DNA of 64,000 bases. Origin: Dioctria linearis (taxonomy: Eukaryota > Arthropoda > Insecta > Diptera > Asilidae). Positions 41,301-52,400 of this stretch are shown in pieces; the stretch's first letter is position 1, and the number at the start of each line of letters is the position of its first letter. The DNA lies in contig OZ005740.1 in NCBI GenBank assembly GCA_963930735.1, positions 304,746,976-304,810,975 of the forward strand, given 5' to 3'. The notes below the pieces were generated by a model. The model ran no database searches, had not been told where the DNA came from, and saw nothing but the letters and a program-made list of their open reading frames with translations. Made by a program: the position numbers and the translations under genes.

Positions 41301-42474
41301 CAAGCAAACCGAAATTAATATTTACGTACCAAAGGTTGTCCCAAGCATACATTTCGAGTTTAAAATTCTAGTCTCATTAGTTTTCGACAAATTACCGGTC
41401 ACCTTATATCTCTCTTCGATAACCACCATTACCGATAAGGAAAAACAAAAAGAAATCATACGTATGTGTCATGACACCCCTCTAGGTGGTCATCAAGGTA
41501 TTACACGTACCATAAAAAAAATTCAAACCTCGTATAACTGGCCTGGTATAACTCGTGATGTCGAGAATTACATCAAGATATGTAAATCATGCCAGTCAAA
41601 TAAATTAAGCAAGAATCCTCGGATACCCATGAAGATAACCACTACCAGCTCTAAGCCTTTCGAAAGAATCGCGCTAGATGTAGTTGGCCCCTTGCCGGTC
41701 AGTCACAACGGTCATAAATATCTCTTAACATTCCAGGACGATCTTACTAAGTATACTGAGGCCATACCTCTGAGCAATGCTGAAGCCAGAACGGTAGCCG
41801 AAGCCTTCGTAACTAACATCATTTGTAGACATGGAATACCAGAGTCTATTTTGACAGACCAAGGATCCAACTTTTTGAGTGACTTGTTTTCTCAAATGTG
41901 TAAAATGCTTCACATAAAGAAATTACAGACGACTCCCTATCATCCGCAAACCAACGGAGCTTTAGAAAGAAGCCACAGGACCCTAGCGGAATATCTTCGA
42001 CATTATGTCAACCGCGACCCCTTGACATGGGATACGTGGATCCCATACGCTATCTACGTCTATAATACGAGTATACATAGTAGTACTAATTTCCCCCCTT
42101 ATGAGCTTCTCTATGGTTTTACACCCAAACTGCCGGCATTAGTCACAAATAATCCTAAGATAAATTACAATTATGACAATTACAATAATGAGCTCAAAGC
42201 AAGACTTCAGCATAGTCATCAAATAGCTAAAGAAAACATTATAAATAATAAGGAAAAATCGAAAAATGTATACGATAAAACTGCTCAAACTAAGATTTTT
42301 TGTATCGGTGATAAAGTTCTGTTAAAAAACCATTCACGAAAGAATAAGCTTTCACCTTTGTGGACTGGTCCATACGAAATAGTAAAGATTAGTTCTACCG
42401 AAAACTCAACCATTAACATAGGCAATAGGATGAAAACTGTTCATAATAACCATTTAAAATTATTTATGGACTGA
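38254..42474 (+). CDS. pol: Element 2 pol: protease-RT-RNase H-integrase
   Basis: The polyprotein is probably expressed by -1 frameshift; an ATG at 38263 also exists. Protease FLLDTGAEISLI is at about 38455. A long Lys/Asn-rich linker (about 38780-39200) separates it from reverse transcriptase (39630-40200, FVYLDDIVVYG at about 40094; MPFGLKGAPATFQRLM). RNase H has TTDASEFALGAILSQG (about 40543) and TDHKPLVWLM. Integrase has the H-x-H...C-x2-C module (41469-41600), then DVVGP, TDQGSNF and GALERSH as the D, D and E contexts. The C-terminus has the GPYEIVKI-type GPY/F motif. No stops. The gene ends 25 nt into the env frame. Confidence 0.92.
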   Translation, partial: ASQMVKLAKFGKRSSARGSGGRPLSLNRDSSVHTSLKSNKFRVPLEALNHSPTVTFRVNFSKGTSARFLLDTGAEISLIKAESTHDEALVFEDKRCIITTLAGDSFSSYGVTNGLIALNSQGKEVIMKQPFHIVPEGSKLPCDGILGNDFLKEYGCAINYLDMCLEVCLKESLNYDTGNIEDELHEYNGIKSTLCNFKKQGNIKEESHKENEETLISKDTKNKKLNTKEIKESYKNILASNPQLVSKKLAHEAANKLNGESATQQKDCDHSSDKLGSPQNPKLEDKAKQRQNNIVAHSRNKISIPQNTNIPQNIIIPQRSEKILSIPVQLNKEAFCIKTEILPGVFVGNTLVNAHKDYATISILNSTDAEVDINPQQINLVWEDLDEYQVIETDYKKDPIENRLKNLKDNLQLEHCNKEERSSILRICRDFNDLFFFEGDYLTCTDAAKHSIPVLNNTGPIHVKPYRLPETQKEEINKQILDMLEQDIISPSRSPWNSPLLLVPKKPDPSGQKRWRVVIDFRRLNEVTIGDAYPLPNITEILDQLGRSKYFSTLDLASGFHQIPMCEDDKEKTAFSTPFGHFHYNRMPFGLKGAPATFQRLMNTALTGLQGLRCFVYLDDIVVYGYDLHDHNTKLIEVFQRLRDHRLKLQPDKCHFLRKEIAYLGHVVGEQGVLPDPNKIKTVKTYPVPKKPKDIKAFLGFAGYYRRFIPNFSKLAKPLTNLLKKDIPFKWDSFCDESFRELKQKLITAPILAYPDFTQDFNVTTDASEFALGAILSQGPIGKDRPICYASRTMNQAETRYSTIEKELLAIIYAVEQFRPYLYGRKFNIITDHKPLVWLMSLKDSSSRLMRWRIKLEEYDYKIFHKPGLLNANADALSRLNPPEQEEKCVNTVTRNQAKALQKNSQDLSLLDRVYNKCISSPHAGIDLVHEKPENLINKKGIYFKYFILSKTYNPIEGSLKEIFPNLNVLTSQIEVLSAKKQTFVISKTAYPMRNENDYKQVITTLLEFKEHCLKNKQTEINIYVPKVVPSIHFEFKILVSLVFDKLPVTLYLSSITTITDKEKQKEIIRMCHDTPLGGHQGITRTIKKIQTSYNWPGITRDVENYIKICKSCQSNKLSKNPRIPMKITTTSSKPFERIALDVVGPLPVSHNGHKYLLTFQDDLTKYTEAIPLSNAEARTVAEAFVTNIICRHGIPESILTDQGSNFLSDLFSQMCKMLHIKKLQTTPYHPQTNGALERSHRTLAEYLRHYVNRDPLTWDTWIPYAIYVYNTSIHSSTNFPPYELLYGFTPKLPALVTNNPKINYNYDNYNNELKARLQHSHQIAKENIINNKEKSKNVYDKTAQTKIFCIGDKVLLKNHSRKNKLSPLWTGPYEIVKISSTENSTINIGNRMKTVHNNHLKLFMD
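38284..38290 (+). promoter_or_regulatory. Probable -1 frameshift site GGGAAAC
   Basis: The heptamer reads G_GGA_AAC in the gag frame (codons at 38282, 38285, 38288), matching X_XXY_YYZ. The pol frame is open from 38254 and is -1 to gag, so slippage here would join them. Element 3 has a degraded counterpart near 47205. Confidence 0.6.
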
Positions 42475-42499
42475 ACCTAATTACCTTAAATAACTACAG

Positions 42500-44309
42500 C
42501 ATCATCACCACTGTGACGACTATTTTGCTTCTGATCAATGCGCCAACATCAAGTCAGGCTATCCGAATCACTTCCCTGAGCTCCAACCCAGGAATATTCT
42601 TCGAAGAAGTAGGCCGAATAGGTCTATTTAGCAATGAATGGAAGGTGATTATATACTACGACCTAACACACTTTCGTTTCGAGCTTTTAAAACTGGTAAA
42701 CTGTACGGAAACCGCCCAAAAACTTTGCGATATTTTGGAATCGAATTATAACAGACTACCATTGTGTGCGGATATAACTCACCAGCTACACACCCTAGCT
42801 CGTGTGCTACAGCAGAATGATGAGTTATTAAAACCAACAAGCGGCAGATATAAAAGAGGAGCTATCAACTTCGTAGGCACACTTAGCAAAACATTATTCG
42901 GAACTCTAGATGAGGAAGATGCTATAAAATTCAACAACCAAATTGAAGCACTTAAAGGTAACGAAGATCATCTACTAGAGTTAATAAAAAATCAAACTCT
43001 CATAATGGATACAACTGTTAACATTTTCAACAAAACACAGTACACTATAAAGGAACAATTTTTACACATCGAAAAGAAATTAGGAAAACTAGTTAATCTT
43101 GGAAACCATATGTCCACAGAAATACTCAAACAAAACATAACACTAGAACTTGAAACAATGGTATCATTGACGACATTAATGATGATTAGATACAACAATA
43201 TACAGAACATCCTTATTGATCTCGTAACAGATGTACGACACGGAAGACCACACCCCTCAATAGTCACTCCCCCACAAATCAAAGAATTACTAGAAATTAT
43301 CCAGAAAGAAATACCCAACACTTTAACACTCCCCATCAATAAAGCCCAAAGTAATCTCCTACAGATCTATCAAATCAGTTCTGTCAGCGCAGCAATAATA
43401 TCTAATAAAATAATCTTTCACCTCAAACTTCCCCTACCATTTAAAGACAATTACCAATTGCTAAAGGTTTATCCATTTCCGACCCTTCATAATAACAATT
43501 TCGCCTACATAAAACCCTCTTTGGAATATTTAGTGATAGACTACAATAGAGAACATTACTATTCGCTAAATAATTATGATTTACACAATTGCCAAACATC
43601 CAATCTAGTACACTATCTCTGTCGAATCTTACATCCAATTTTCAACGTACACTCAGTAAATAATCTATGCGAAATAGACCTGTTAAAACACTCTGATAAA
43701 ATTCCTTCTCATTGCGACATTCAGACAGTACCAAAAATGGACTTCTGGATACAACTTTCACAACCAAATAAATGGCTGTTTTCCATGAAAGACCCCGTAA
43801 CAGTAGACTCCGTATGTGATGACGTAATAACACCATATAAACTGAACAGTACAGGCGTGATTGAACTATCCATTGGATGCCACTTACGCACCAAAGATCT
43901 CATAATTCAAGCTCATAACGTAAAAGAAATCAAGCTAAACAACCACTACCTACCTTCTCTAAACCTTACCTACGAAATACCATCATACCCGCAACAAAAA
44001 CATAGCATCGCCAAAGCAAATGTAAAGGTAATCAAATTTCACGATGACCAAGACCTTCTGCAACTCAGAACGGCAATAAATGAACAAAAATATCATGCGG
44101 AAACCTCTAGTAATACACTCACACCTCACTCCATACATCATTATTCTATGCTATACTTGATAATTATTTTTATACTCACAACAGCATTAACATTATTGAT
44201 CAGAAATTGCAAAAGAAAAAACCTAATGAAAAGAAAAATAAAAGAAGAAATAAAAAAAATCTCAGAACCTCTTGCCGTAGCTTCTGAATATCGCTTAACA
44301 GTACAAGAT

Positions 44310-44315
<6 letters not shown>
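42500..44315 (+). CDS. env: Element 2 env (errantivirus F-type envelope glycoprotein)
   Basis: Membrane fusion glycoprotein of the element, about 600 residues. The reading frame is open from 42450 but has no ATG until about residue 165, so translation cannot start at its own 5' end. An AG acceptor (cagcatc, exon from 42500) in phase with the leader-ORF donor at 36643 explains this. A hydrophobic signal-like stretch lies near the start. A furin-type RYKR site (42846-42857) precedes a fusion-peptide-like Gly/Ala/Phe segment, helical coils follow, and near the C-terminus is one transmembrane segment (about 44140-44200) with a short basic tail. Several N-x-S/T sites. The frame is unbroken. Similar to gypsy-type and baculovirus F proteins by layout. 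Confidence 0.85.

Positions 44316-44354
<39 letters not shown>
44313..44354. repeat. Poly(A) run after env
   Basis: About 40 A in a row start at the env stop codon, inside the element and about 470 bp before the polypurine tract. It could be a captured poly(A) tail or homopolymer growth. Confidence 0.85.
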
Positions 44355-44355
<1 letters not shown>

Positions 44356-44820
44356 GGGAAACTTTTTGTTTTGTTTGTAAAGCTTACCTTCATATCTATA
44401 ATGTAAACAAACATGTAATTAAGCGTGTTAGTCATGTCAGAAATTATAACTTTACGCCTAAGATTATGCAATTAATCATACCATAAATAGAATAAAGTAA
44501 CTAGAAAAACTTAGAAACTAAATATACTAACTTAGAAATACAAAATATGTGTGTTTAATAATAAATATTCGAATAACTTAGCTAAGAAATACAAAACAAA
44601 TTAAGCAATACATGAATTACGAATAAAATATAACAGTTAGAAAATAGAGAATAGCATTACCAATAAAAATAGTTAACCATATTATAAAAATTAGCAGGTA
44701 ATATCATAAATATCATAAATATGGGCAAGAAAGCAACCTCTTTTTCTCCTTTTTAAAACATATTACTCACGAAAGTTCCAATCATTTCACTCTTAGAACT
44801 TTCTTTTTTAAGGGGAAAGG
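44355..44820 (+). other. Element 2 3' untranslated segment with polypurine tract
   Basis: Non-coding, AT-rich. It ends in ttctttttta and aaggggaaagg (44810-44820), the plus-strand primer next to the LTR. Confidence 0.75.
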
Positions 44821-45985
44821 TGTAATGAGTTCACACTCATATACTCATAATCAACCATATCATGCATTATCATGCATAATTAATCATCCATATCATATGA
44901 CCTAAAAACAATCAATATTTTACATATTTTACAGTCATAAAAACTGTACACTTTTATTCCCTCCAGTCAGCAATATTAATTTCTCAATAATTCGCCGCCG
45001 GCATACTCTTGGCCTTCACGGCTATATAAATACAAAAATAGGAAATCCCCATGGAATTCCCTCACGACGATTTCATACACATAATGTACTGACCTACATT
45101 ATACCGGCATTATACAAGCCAAATTATTGCGCGTCACCCATGCAACGGCATCAGCATACTTACATATGTATGAACTCCCTTAAGCAACCGCAGTGGCGCT
45201 TGCAATACATATGTTGGGAAATTCAACTGCGCATGCGGCATGTTGATATGCTGTGATGTATACGCGGAAGTATATATAAAGAATATTTCGTATGCCCATT
45301 GCATGCCGTATTCTTTTAGTTATACATAATAAAAATATTCTTTCATGTTATGACACCTTTTCGTGTTATGACACTTACCTTATGAGTTGCGGCACCATTA
45401 AATTTTCAAAAGGTGTCACAACCCTAGGAAAAGGTAAGTTTAATTATGATGATGCAGCCCCTTAGGCAATCATGCCGATTCTTTTATACTTCGCAACCTT
45501 GGTGTTGCCTCTTAAAAAATTGCACCATCCCAAAATATAAAAGAGGTGCATTCTGAGCCCACACAGTGAGTCTTCAGATTATCAAGTTATCGGTTAAGTT
45601 AAAGTCCGGTTTCTTAAGTTATTTGAGTTAAGTTTACAAGTTCAGTTTTTTCAGTTAAGCATAGTTATTCAGTTAAGTTCAGTGAAGTTTGAAATGCAAC
45701 GTTCAGTAATCAATTTGACAATAAGATTGTGAAGGCCGATATTACGGTCAGATATAGAAACAGTTTGACTAAATTAAGACTTCCAGTTAATTTTAAGCCG
45801 TGTGTATCAAGTTGTATTAAAATAATAAAAATCCAGTGCTAAAACAAACGGAGTGGTCTATTAATTGCCGTATGATAGACGATAGTACGAATTAATATCT
45901 CTCAGGGCTAGTGAACTTCTCCTCTCGAGGAAAGTACATCACGGTCCTTGTTGCAACCTTTATCCTTAAAAAGTGCAACAGAACA
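44821..45985 (+). repeat. Element 2 3' LTR
   Basis: 1165 bp, the same length as the 5' LTR and no difference noticed by eye. Followed by CTCT, the target duplication. Confidence 0.92.
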
Positions 45986-46061
45986 CTCTCTCCGGTGCTA
46001 AAGAGACAAGTTAATACCGACAAACTCTTGAAAAACAATTTTTTTTTTTTTTTATATATAA

Positions 46062-47235
46062 TACTTTTCTATCAAAGTGGAAGGTAAAAAGATAATAGTA
46101 ACTAGGTCACAAAGAAGTATTCGAGATACACTCCTAACAGGGTTAACTGTACACAGAAAGAAACCCAGCAAGAAAACATCACGAAATAAATCGACGCGTA
46201 AGCGCCCAGTTCATAGCCAAATGGCAGAACCTGAAACGCTCACTATTAATGACGGTAAGTTATTAATACCTGAATTCGATGGAAATTCGGAAAATAGGTT
46301 TCTGAATATATGCGAAATGTTTCAAAGAGAGGACTCAGCGAAAGCCTCAAAAGCTCTTTATCTACAGGTGATAAAGGCTAAACTAGTCGGAAGGGCATAC
46401 GACGTCGTTAAATATGCCGATATTAATAACTGCAAGGAGCTTCAAAAGGCCCTCCAAGAACAATTCCTAGAATCACGTTCTCGTATCTCTATTCAGAACG
46501 AAATTCTATCTCTAAAGCAAAATTCTAAAGAAGAGACTAAAGAATATGCTTTCAGAGCACAAAAATTATTGGCTCTTTATAACGACGCCACTTCCAGCCT
46601 CACAGACGAGCAAACATTAAAGAATCTCTTATTAGAAAAGAATAAGAAAATGGTACTTAGAGCTTTTGAAGACGGTTTAAAAGACGATTATATCCGTCTC
46701 CTCACTAAAGCCAAAAGCCATACAGAGCTAAAAGACTATGAAATTCGCTATAGAGCAGGCTGAAAGACACAGCGCTTTCAGTGAACGCCTCAATAGCTGT
46801 TCTAAGTGTCACAAGAAAGGGCACACTGCTGAAACTTGCTATTCATCCAAAGTAAGAATAGAAATCACCAGACCCGTTTGCTCATACTGCGAAACCCCCA
46901 ATCATCACGTTCTAGAATGCAGAAAGCGGCTATTCCAGCAACAACAGTACAGGCAACCTGTACACAATTTTGCGCCCAGACCTCAACAATATCCGCAACA
47001 GAATAGATCTTTTCAATATCAACAGCCGACTAGAGCTACCAGCGCCAAATTCCCTCTTATCCACAAAACAATAGGCCTCCACAGCAATGCACATACTTAC
47101 CACCTAACACGAATAATCCTAATAGAAATCCCAATATTAGGATCGCGAGCAATTGGAAAAATTCCAAAAGGCAAAGACCAACAAACTCCAGAAATATGGA
47201 GAAATCGGAAAACGGTCTTCGGCGAGACGAGTTAG
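46062..47235 (+). pseudogene. gag: Element 3 gag, frameshifted
   Basis: Homologous to Element 2 gag. The ATG at 46221 (MAEPETLTINDGKLLIPEFD) matches the position of the Element 2 gag ATG, and the frame is open upstream from 46062 with the shared VTRS motif. The capsid part ends in a frame change near 46740. The continuation from 46738 carries knuckles CSKCHKKGHTAETC and CSYCETPNHHVLEC and a Gln-rich tail. Broken by at least one indel, hence probably inactive. Confidence 0.75.
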
Positions 47236-47422
47236 CGGAGTCTCAGTCTCGCCTAAATCAAATGACTATCTCAGCAAATATTCATTCACAACCAATAAAT
47301 CTACCACAAAATTAAATCTCCCCTTAATAAATGATCACCATTCGCTAGTAGTGACGATCGCTAATTCAATTACTGCATTTCATACTAGTACTTTTCTTAT
47401 TGATACAGGAGCCAAAGGCATC
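47153..47422 (+). pseudogene. pol: Element 3 protease, truncated
   Basis: The frame includes AKFGKRSSARRVSGVSVSP, which parallels the start of Element 2 pol, and reaches TSTFLIDTGA (the protease active site) before sequence similarity ends at about 47420. All later pol domains are missing. Confidence 0.65.
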
Positions 47423-48241
47423 ACAGCGAAATAATCAGCAATTGCTAAACAATAACCTCGCATGGTATTATTCTGCAACTGTCGGTTATTTTGCTGATTA
47501 ACTCAACAGTTGGCTTCGATGAGCGCTTAGTGGAGCAATCTACGATTACGATAATAATTAACCTCGCATGGTAATTATTATGTAAGGCGATTGTTTACTA
47601 CTAAGCGACTCAGGTGCTGCAACCGGTAGAGCAAACGACAAGGTTGTTGTGAGCAAAGAAAGCTTACTTCCGAGTATAGTTTCATAAAAGACTAATGATT
47701 GGTCTGTCGAGTGCCGTAGTATTCTAGCCGTTCAGTTCAGAGTCGCGTGTTTTTCCAAGTTAGCTTACAAGTTAAGAGTGCAGTGTCATACATATCGGTA
47801 TGTATGTATAAATATTGTGAGATAGGTCAGTTACTTAAAGTGAATAAAGATTTGTGTATTTTAAAGTGATTCAAGCGTTTTCAATCATTTCTGTTTTAAT
47901 TAATATGTACTTTCTATTTATTCGATTGCTTTTGGGACACGACAGTGCTTTAAACTGTATATGGTGATTTGAAGTGTACACAGTACAGTAGGCCTTCAAC
48001 TGACTACGGTGCCTGTAAACTATTTATTGAGAATCAATTACATAATAATAATTGAAATCTCTTTAAATTCAAGAGTTATAATTCGCAAACATTTATAACC
48101 CTTCTTATAGTGGATTTATATACCGCTTTAAGGTATATAAATCACTAGACTATAACGTTTTTAGTCATAAATAAATCTAACCACTACATTTTCTACCATT
48201 TCAGATAGAAAATTGCAGCAGTAAAACCAGTAAAACGTTAG
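47423..48241. other. Hairpin-rich, LTR-like non-coding stretch
   Basis: No gene. tcagcaa/ttgctga (47436-47503) encloses a hairpin with loop acctcgcatggt. A second hairpin with the same acctcgcatggt loop lies at 47559-47580, inside cgcttagt/actaagcg arms (47525-47612). gaataaag at 47841. Later stems: gatttatatacc/ggtatataaatc (48112-48148 area) and attttcta/tagaaaat (48188-48212). The BEL element inserted at the right end (GTTAG). Probably an LTR of an unassigned element. Confidence 0.45.
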
Positions 48242-49309
48242 TGTTGCAGCGTTTACCTGCACACCAAAGGTGCAAAACAAATTAAAAACTACAAACCGAA
48301 AATTGGAAATACACCTAAATAAGCGAATGCTCAACAGCATTAATAATTGGGTGGTGTGCGACTCAACTGATCACGACTGTGATACAGATGACTCACAGAT
48401 GGCGTGAGCATCATATAAATTCGATAATTCCGCTAGCGCCCGCAAGTTTTAATTTGGCGCACGGGGCAACAAGCTTAATGTCGGATTGAATTTGCGTGGT
48501 GGGGGAACTATCATAAAACTAGCAACACGAGCATGCTCAAGCTCAGATAGGTTTATGCCGATCTCAGTGGAGTTTGCCACAAGTGGAATTTGCCACAAAT
48601 TTTGGAATTTGCCAAAGTGTTTGTTGTTTAAAGTGGAATTTGCCACAAAAATTGGAATTTGCCAAAGTGTTGTTTGTCAAAGTGGAATTTGCCACAAATT
48701 GAATTGGTATGTACAATTTAATAATTTTTCTTCCTTTTTTATATTGCATAAGTACCTACCCAGTGGATTAAATTGAACGTGGATTCTCGTGGAAGCGGAA
48801 TTAATGCAGAAATTCAGAGATTGGGATTTACCAATCTCTCATAGGGTTAGCTTTACCAATGACTAATGGGATTTACCAGAGGTCTTTTAGTTAGAAATTT
48901 TGTTTTTTTTTTTAGTGAAGTGCGATATAACCTGGATTTGGACTCTGCACAGCCACTGGACTGGAACCTAGTGCGGCAATATTACTTAAGGACACGGATA
49001 AAATTTTTTTCTAAATTTTTAATTAAAGTAAATTTCATAAAAATTGAGTGTGTTAAGAGTTGATTGTTTAACTTGATTAAGAGACGTTATTTCATGTTAG
49101 ATTTGAATTAGACATTTTTTTTTTTAATAAATAGTAAATTTATACAAATTGAAACTGAATAAGAATAAACTTTGAACTTGAAAGGATTGGCATTTGTTAT
49201 TTTCTATTTACTGAATCAGTCCTACCCCTGATTCGGAAAGTTAGTGACGACTTAGCGTTGACACAGCAGCTAACTTTCTGAGCAAGTGTAGCGTACAACT
49301 GCCGTTACA
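48242..49309 (+). repeat. BEL/Pao 5' LTR
   Basis: TGTTGCAGCG...GCCGTTACA. From 48566 to 48700 it holds five or six copies of (t)ggaatttgcca(caa) spaced by aaagtg(t), which can pair as ttggaatttgccaa dyads. AATAAA-type signals near 49126 and 49162. Confidence 0.9.
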
Positions 49310-49453
49310 TTTTATGGTCCTTCGAGCCGGATTATCCTTTCGGGCTCAAACGCCAATTATTCAGTTTCTTTGTTTTAAGGTGCTCGCATTAAAATTAAAT
49401 TTAAACACGTTAAACAGTCAACTTGAGTGGTGATAGAGCATTCTGCCGTAAAA

Positions 49454-52400
49454 ATGAGTAAAAACGTGTCTGCTAAAACACAAGCTCGACTGTATCAGAG
49501 GCTAGACAAAGCTATAGCGAATCATCACAAGGTCGAGAGCACAGACTGTACGACAGCCTACATAAGAGGTCGCGTGAAGTACATCCAACAGCTGTGGAAA
49601 CAGTTCCAGGATCACGACCTGAAGCTATCCGGAAATGATGAAGAAACAGCAGACGTCTCGATTACTGAATATGTGAATAGCGATTTGTATGAAACATTTG
49701 AAGCCAAATATTTTACCTTTCTTGGAGAGTTACAACACATGATAGAAACTCCTATAGTAACTACTCCAGACAACGAAAGAAAAGTGCCAGTGAATTTGCC
49801 TACAATCGATATACCAAAGTTCGATGGGGAATACACATCATGGCGATCGTTTCATGACATGTTTGTGTCGCTTATTCATAGTAACAACAAAATCGTCGAT
49901 GTACAAAAGCTACACTATCTGAAGGCAAGTTTATCTGGAGAAGCAGAAAGGATGCTTAGACAGTTCGACATCACTAGCTCCAACTACCAAAAGGCATGGG
50001 ATACTTTAACGAAAAGGTATCAAAACCAACGAGTCCTAGTCTTCACACAACTCAAAATGCTATTTAACCAAACGCAAATAAAGCAAGAGTCAGACAAGGC
50101 TATAAGAAACTTGCTAGACAAAACGCAGGAGTGTTTACACGAGCTAAATGCATTGGGCGTTCCAACAGATGACTGGGACCCTGTTATCTTGTACCTAATA
50201 ACGCAAAGACTTCCAGATGAGTCCCGAAGTTTATGGGAACAAGAAATCTCCAAATCCACAACATTACCACCTACACTTCAATTATTTGAATACTTAGAGT
50301 CCAGATACAGGACTTTAGAAGCTTTGGTGGGAACGGCAAACAATAAAATTCCTAAAATAATCAACAGAACCACTAATTACCACATCAAGGAGCAACAAGG
50401 TTGCTTGATGTGTAGAGGAAACCACACATTGCAACAGTGCAAAGGGTTCCAGCGTTTAACCACTCAAGTTAAACGCACATTTCTATCAGAACATAAAATT
50501 TGTTTCAAATGCTTGAAACAACATTTGTATGGCAAATGTCCACACACGAACTGCAAGATGTGCAAGGATGTTCACTTTATATATAAGTGCAAACTATTCC
50601 AGAACCTCGGTACCAAAGAGCGGAGGAAATATGTGGCAAACCAGAAACTATGTTTCAATTGCTTAAGCCCTCACGACAGGGATGCATGTCCTAGCGAAAG
50701 GACTTGTTTTAAATGTGGTAAAAGACACAACACACTTTTACACGAAGACACACCGGTGTCAGAAACTATAACCAAAGCGGTTACTCAAGCCACAAGTTCT
50801 ACGACAAATTGTCATTATAATAGGCAATCGCCACAAGCATTGCTAGCAACAGCAATGGTGATTGTAGAAGTTGACAATGGTAGAACACTCATCCTACGAG
50901 CATTAATTGATTTAGGGTCACAAAGTTCATTCATCACGGAGGCGTCCTATCAGTTATTACACACTAGACCCATTCCGACGTCCTTGCAGATTACTGGTTT
51001 GGGCTCATCTAAAGTAGCAAGATCATCAAAGGAAATTGAATTTACGCTTAAATCGCAACACGATCAAAGCTTCAATTTGCCAATGCGAGCATATGTAATA
51101 AAACGCATAACGAACATTTCGGCTCCAGAAAGATGTAAGGATATTCGGCTAGATTGCTTAAAGGGCCTGCAGTTAGCAGACCATAATTTCTTACAATCTA
51201 GTAAGATCGATCTCCTGATAGGCGTGAACGCTTATGCAAGGATTATAAAGGAAGGAATTCGTCACATATCTAATACAGGACTTGTTGCACAACAGACAAG
51301 GTTAGGATGGATTCTCTTCGGCGAAACACCGTCAAACGATACACTGAAGAAACAAGAAGCCTCATCAACGTTTTCTACCTTCACGAGCAGTGAAGCGATG
51401 GACGCTAGAATAGATACCATGGTACGTAAATTTTGGGAAGATGAGGAGTTAATGCCGAAGCGCAACTTGACTAAAGAGGAGAATGAGTGTGAGCTGTTTT
51501 ACACGCGAACTCATACACGACTAGAAGATGGTAGATATCAAGTGAGACTACCATTTAAAAACGAAGGGAGTCCCCAACTAGGGGAATCCAGAAACATGGC
51601 GTTAAACAGGTTCTTCCAAATTGAGAAAAAGTGTGAAAGAGATCTTGAATTCAAAACACTTTATACGCAATGTATGAACGAATATGAAGAATTAGGTCAT
51701 ATGGTACCATTAAAGAAGACGTATGAAAGGAATATCGTCCAGGGTATTTACCTGCGGTATTACCTCCCTCATCACGCCGTCATTAAAGAAAGTTCCACTA
51801 CCAAACTGAGGGTAGTATTTGACGCATCAGCAAAAAAGTCTAATGAAAGGAGCTTAAACGAACAAATGATGACTGGTCCAACACTTCAACCAAAGCTATT
51901 TTCTACACTGATGAAATGGCGAAAGCATAAATACGCTCTAAACGCCGATATCGAGAAAATGTATCGCATGATACGGATACATCCCGATGATCAACGATAT
52001 CAAACAATTTTCTGGAGAGATACAAAGACTGCACAACTCAAAGAATACGAGCTGGTGACAGTCACGTTTGGCACCACAGCAGCCCCTTATTTGGCTATAA
52101 AAACCATACAACAATTGGCGATCGATGATAATAAAAGGTTTCCAGTAGCATCAAAAACAGTACTGGAAGATTTATATGTTGATGATGTCCTGACAGGAGC
52201 AGACACAATATCCCAGGCACTAAATCTACAACAGGAACTTATCGCATTGTTCAAAGGGGGTGGTTTCAAGTTGCGGAAATGGGCCGCAAACCACACAAGT
52301 TTATTGGAAAATATTCCACCAGCTGATAGAGAAATTGATCTACCTCTTATATTTGAGGAGGGAAACGAAATCAAGGCACTAGGTATACAATGGCATCCAG

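Larger units (their letters stand above)
35129..45985 (+). mobile_element. Element 2: env-bearing errantivirus-like LTR retrotransposon
   Basis: 10,857 bp, flanked by CTCT (35125-35128 and 45986-45989). The LTRs are 1165 bp each and look almost identical, so insertion is recent. Primer site TGGTGGCAGCGGTGGGATT (36296-36314) is the exact complement of the 3' end of animal tRNA-Leu(AAG) including CCA. The polypurine tract aaggggaaagg (44810-44820) abuts the 3' LTR. Contents are an acidic leader ORF, gag, pol (-1 frame, slippery site in overlap) and env. All ORFs are open. The element lies in the leader of Element 3. Confidence 0.9.
34437..47422 (+). mobile_element. Element 3: truncated older relative, split by Element 2
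   Basis: The parts are the primer site 34437-34455, leader ORF 34551-34937, leader to 35128, then (after Element 2 at 35129-45985 and its duplicated CTCT) 45990-47422 with gag and the start of protease. The sequence stops right after the protease motif FLIDTGA at about 47397-47418. Frames are broken in at least two places (near 46745 and between gag and protease). Pol, env and the 3' LTR are absent. Gag is clearly homologous to Element 2's gag. Confidence 0.7.

Noticed and set aside
44821..47434. A second complete element starting at the middle LTR
   Set aside because: No primer site follows 45985, and CTCT duplications show the following gag belongs to the older element that was split.
9785..47947. 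gggacacgacag occurs at 9785 and 47935
   Set aside because: A 12 bp match is expected many times by chance in 64 kb, and the flanks do not align.
48486..48776. 96-codon ORF repeated at 54480-54770 in the BEL LTRs
   Set aside because: It follows from the ggaatttgcca repeats in the LTR; start, content and position argue against a gene.
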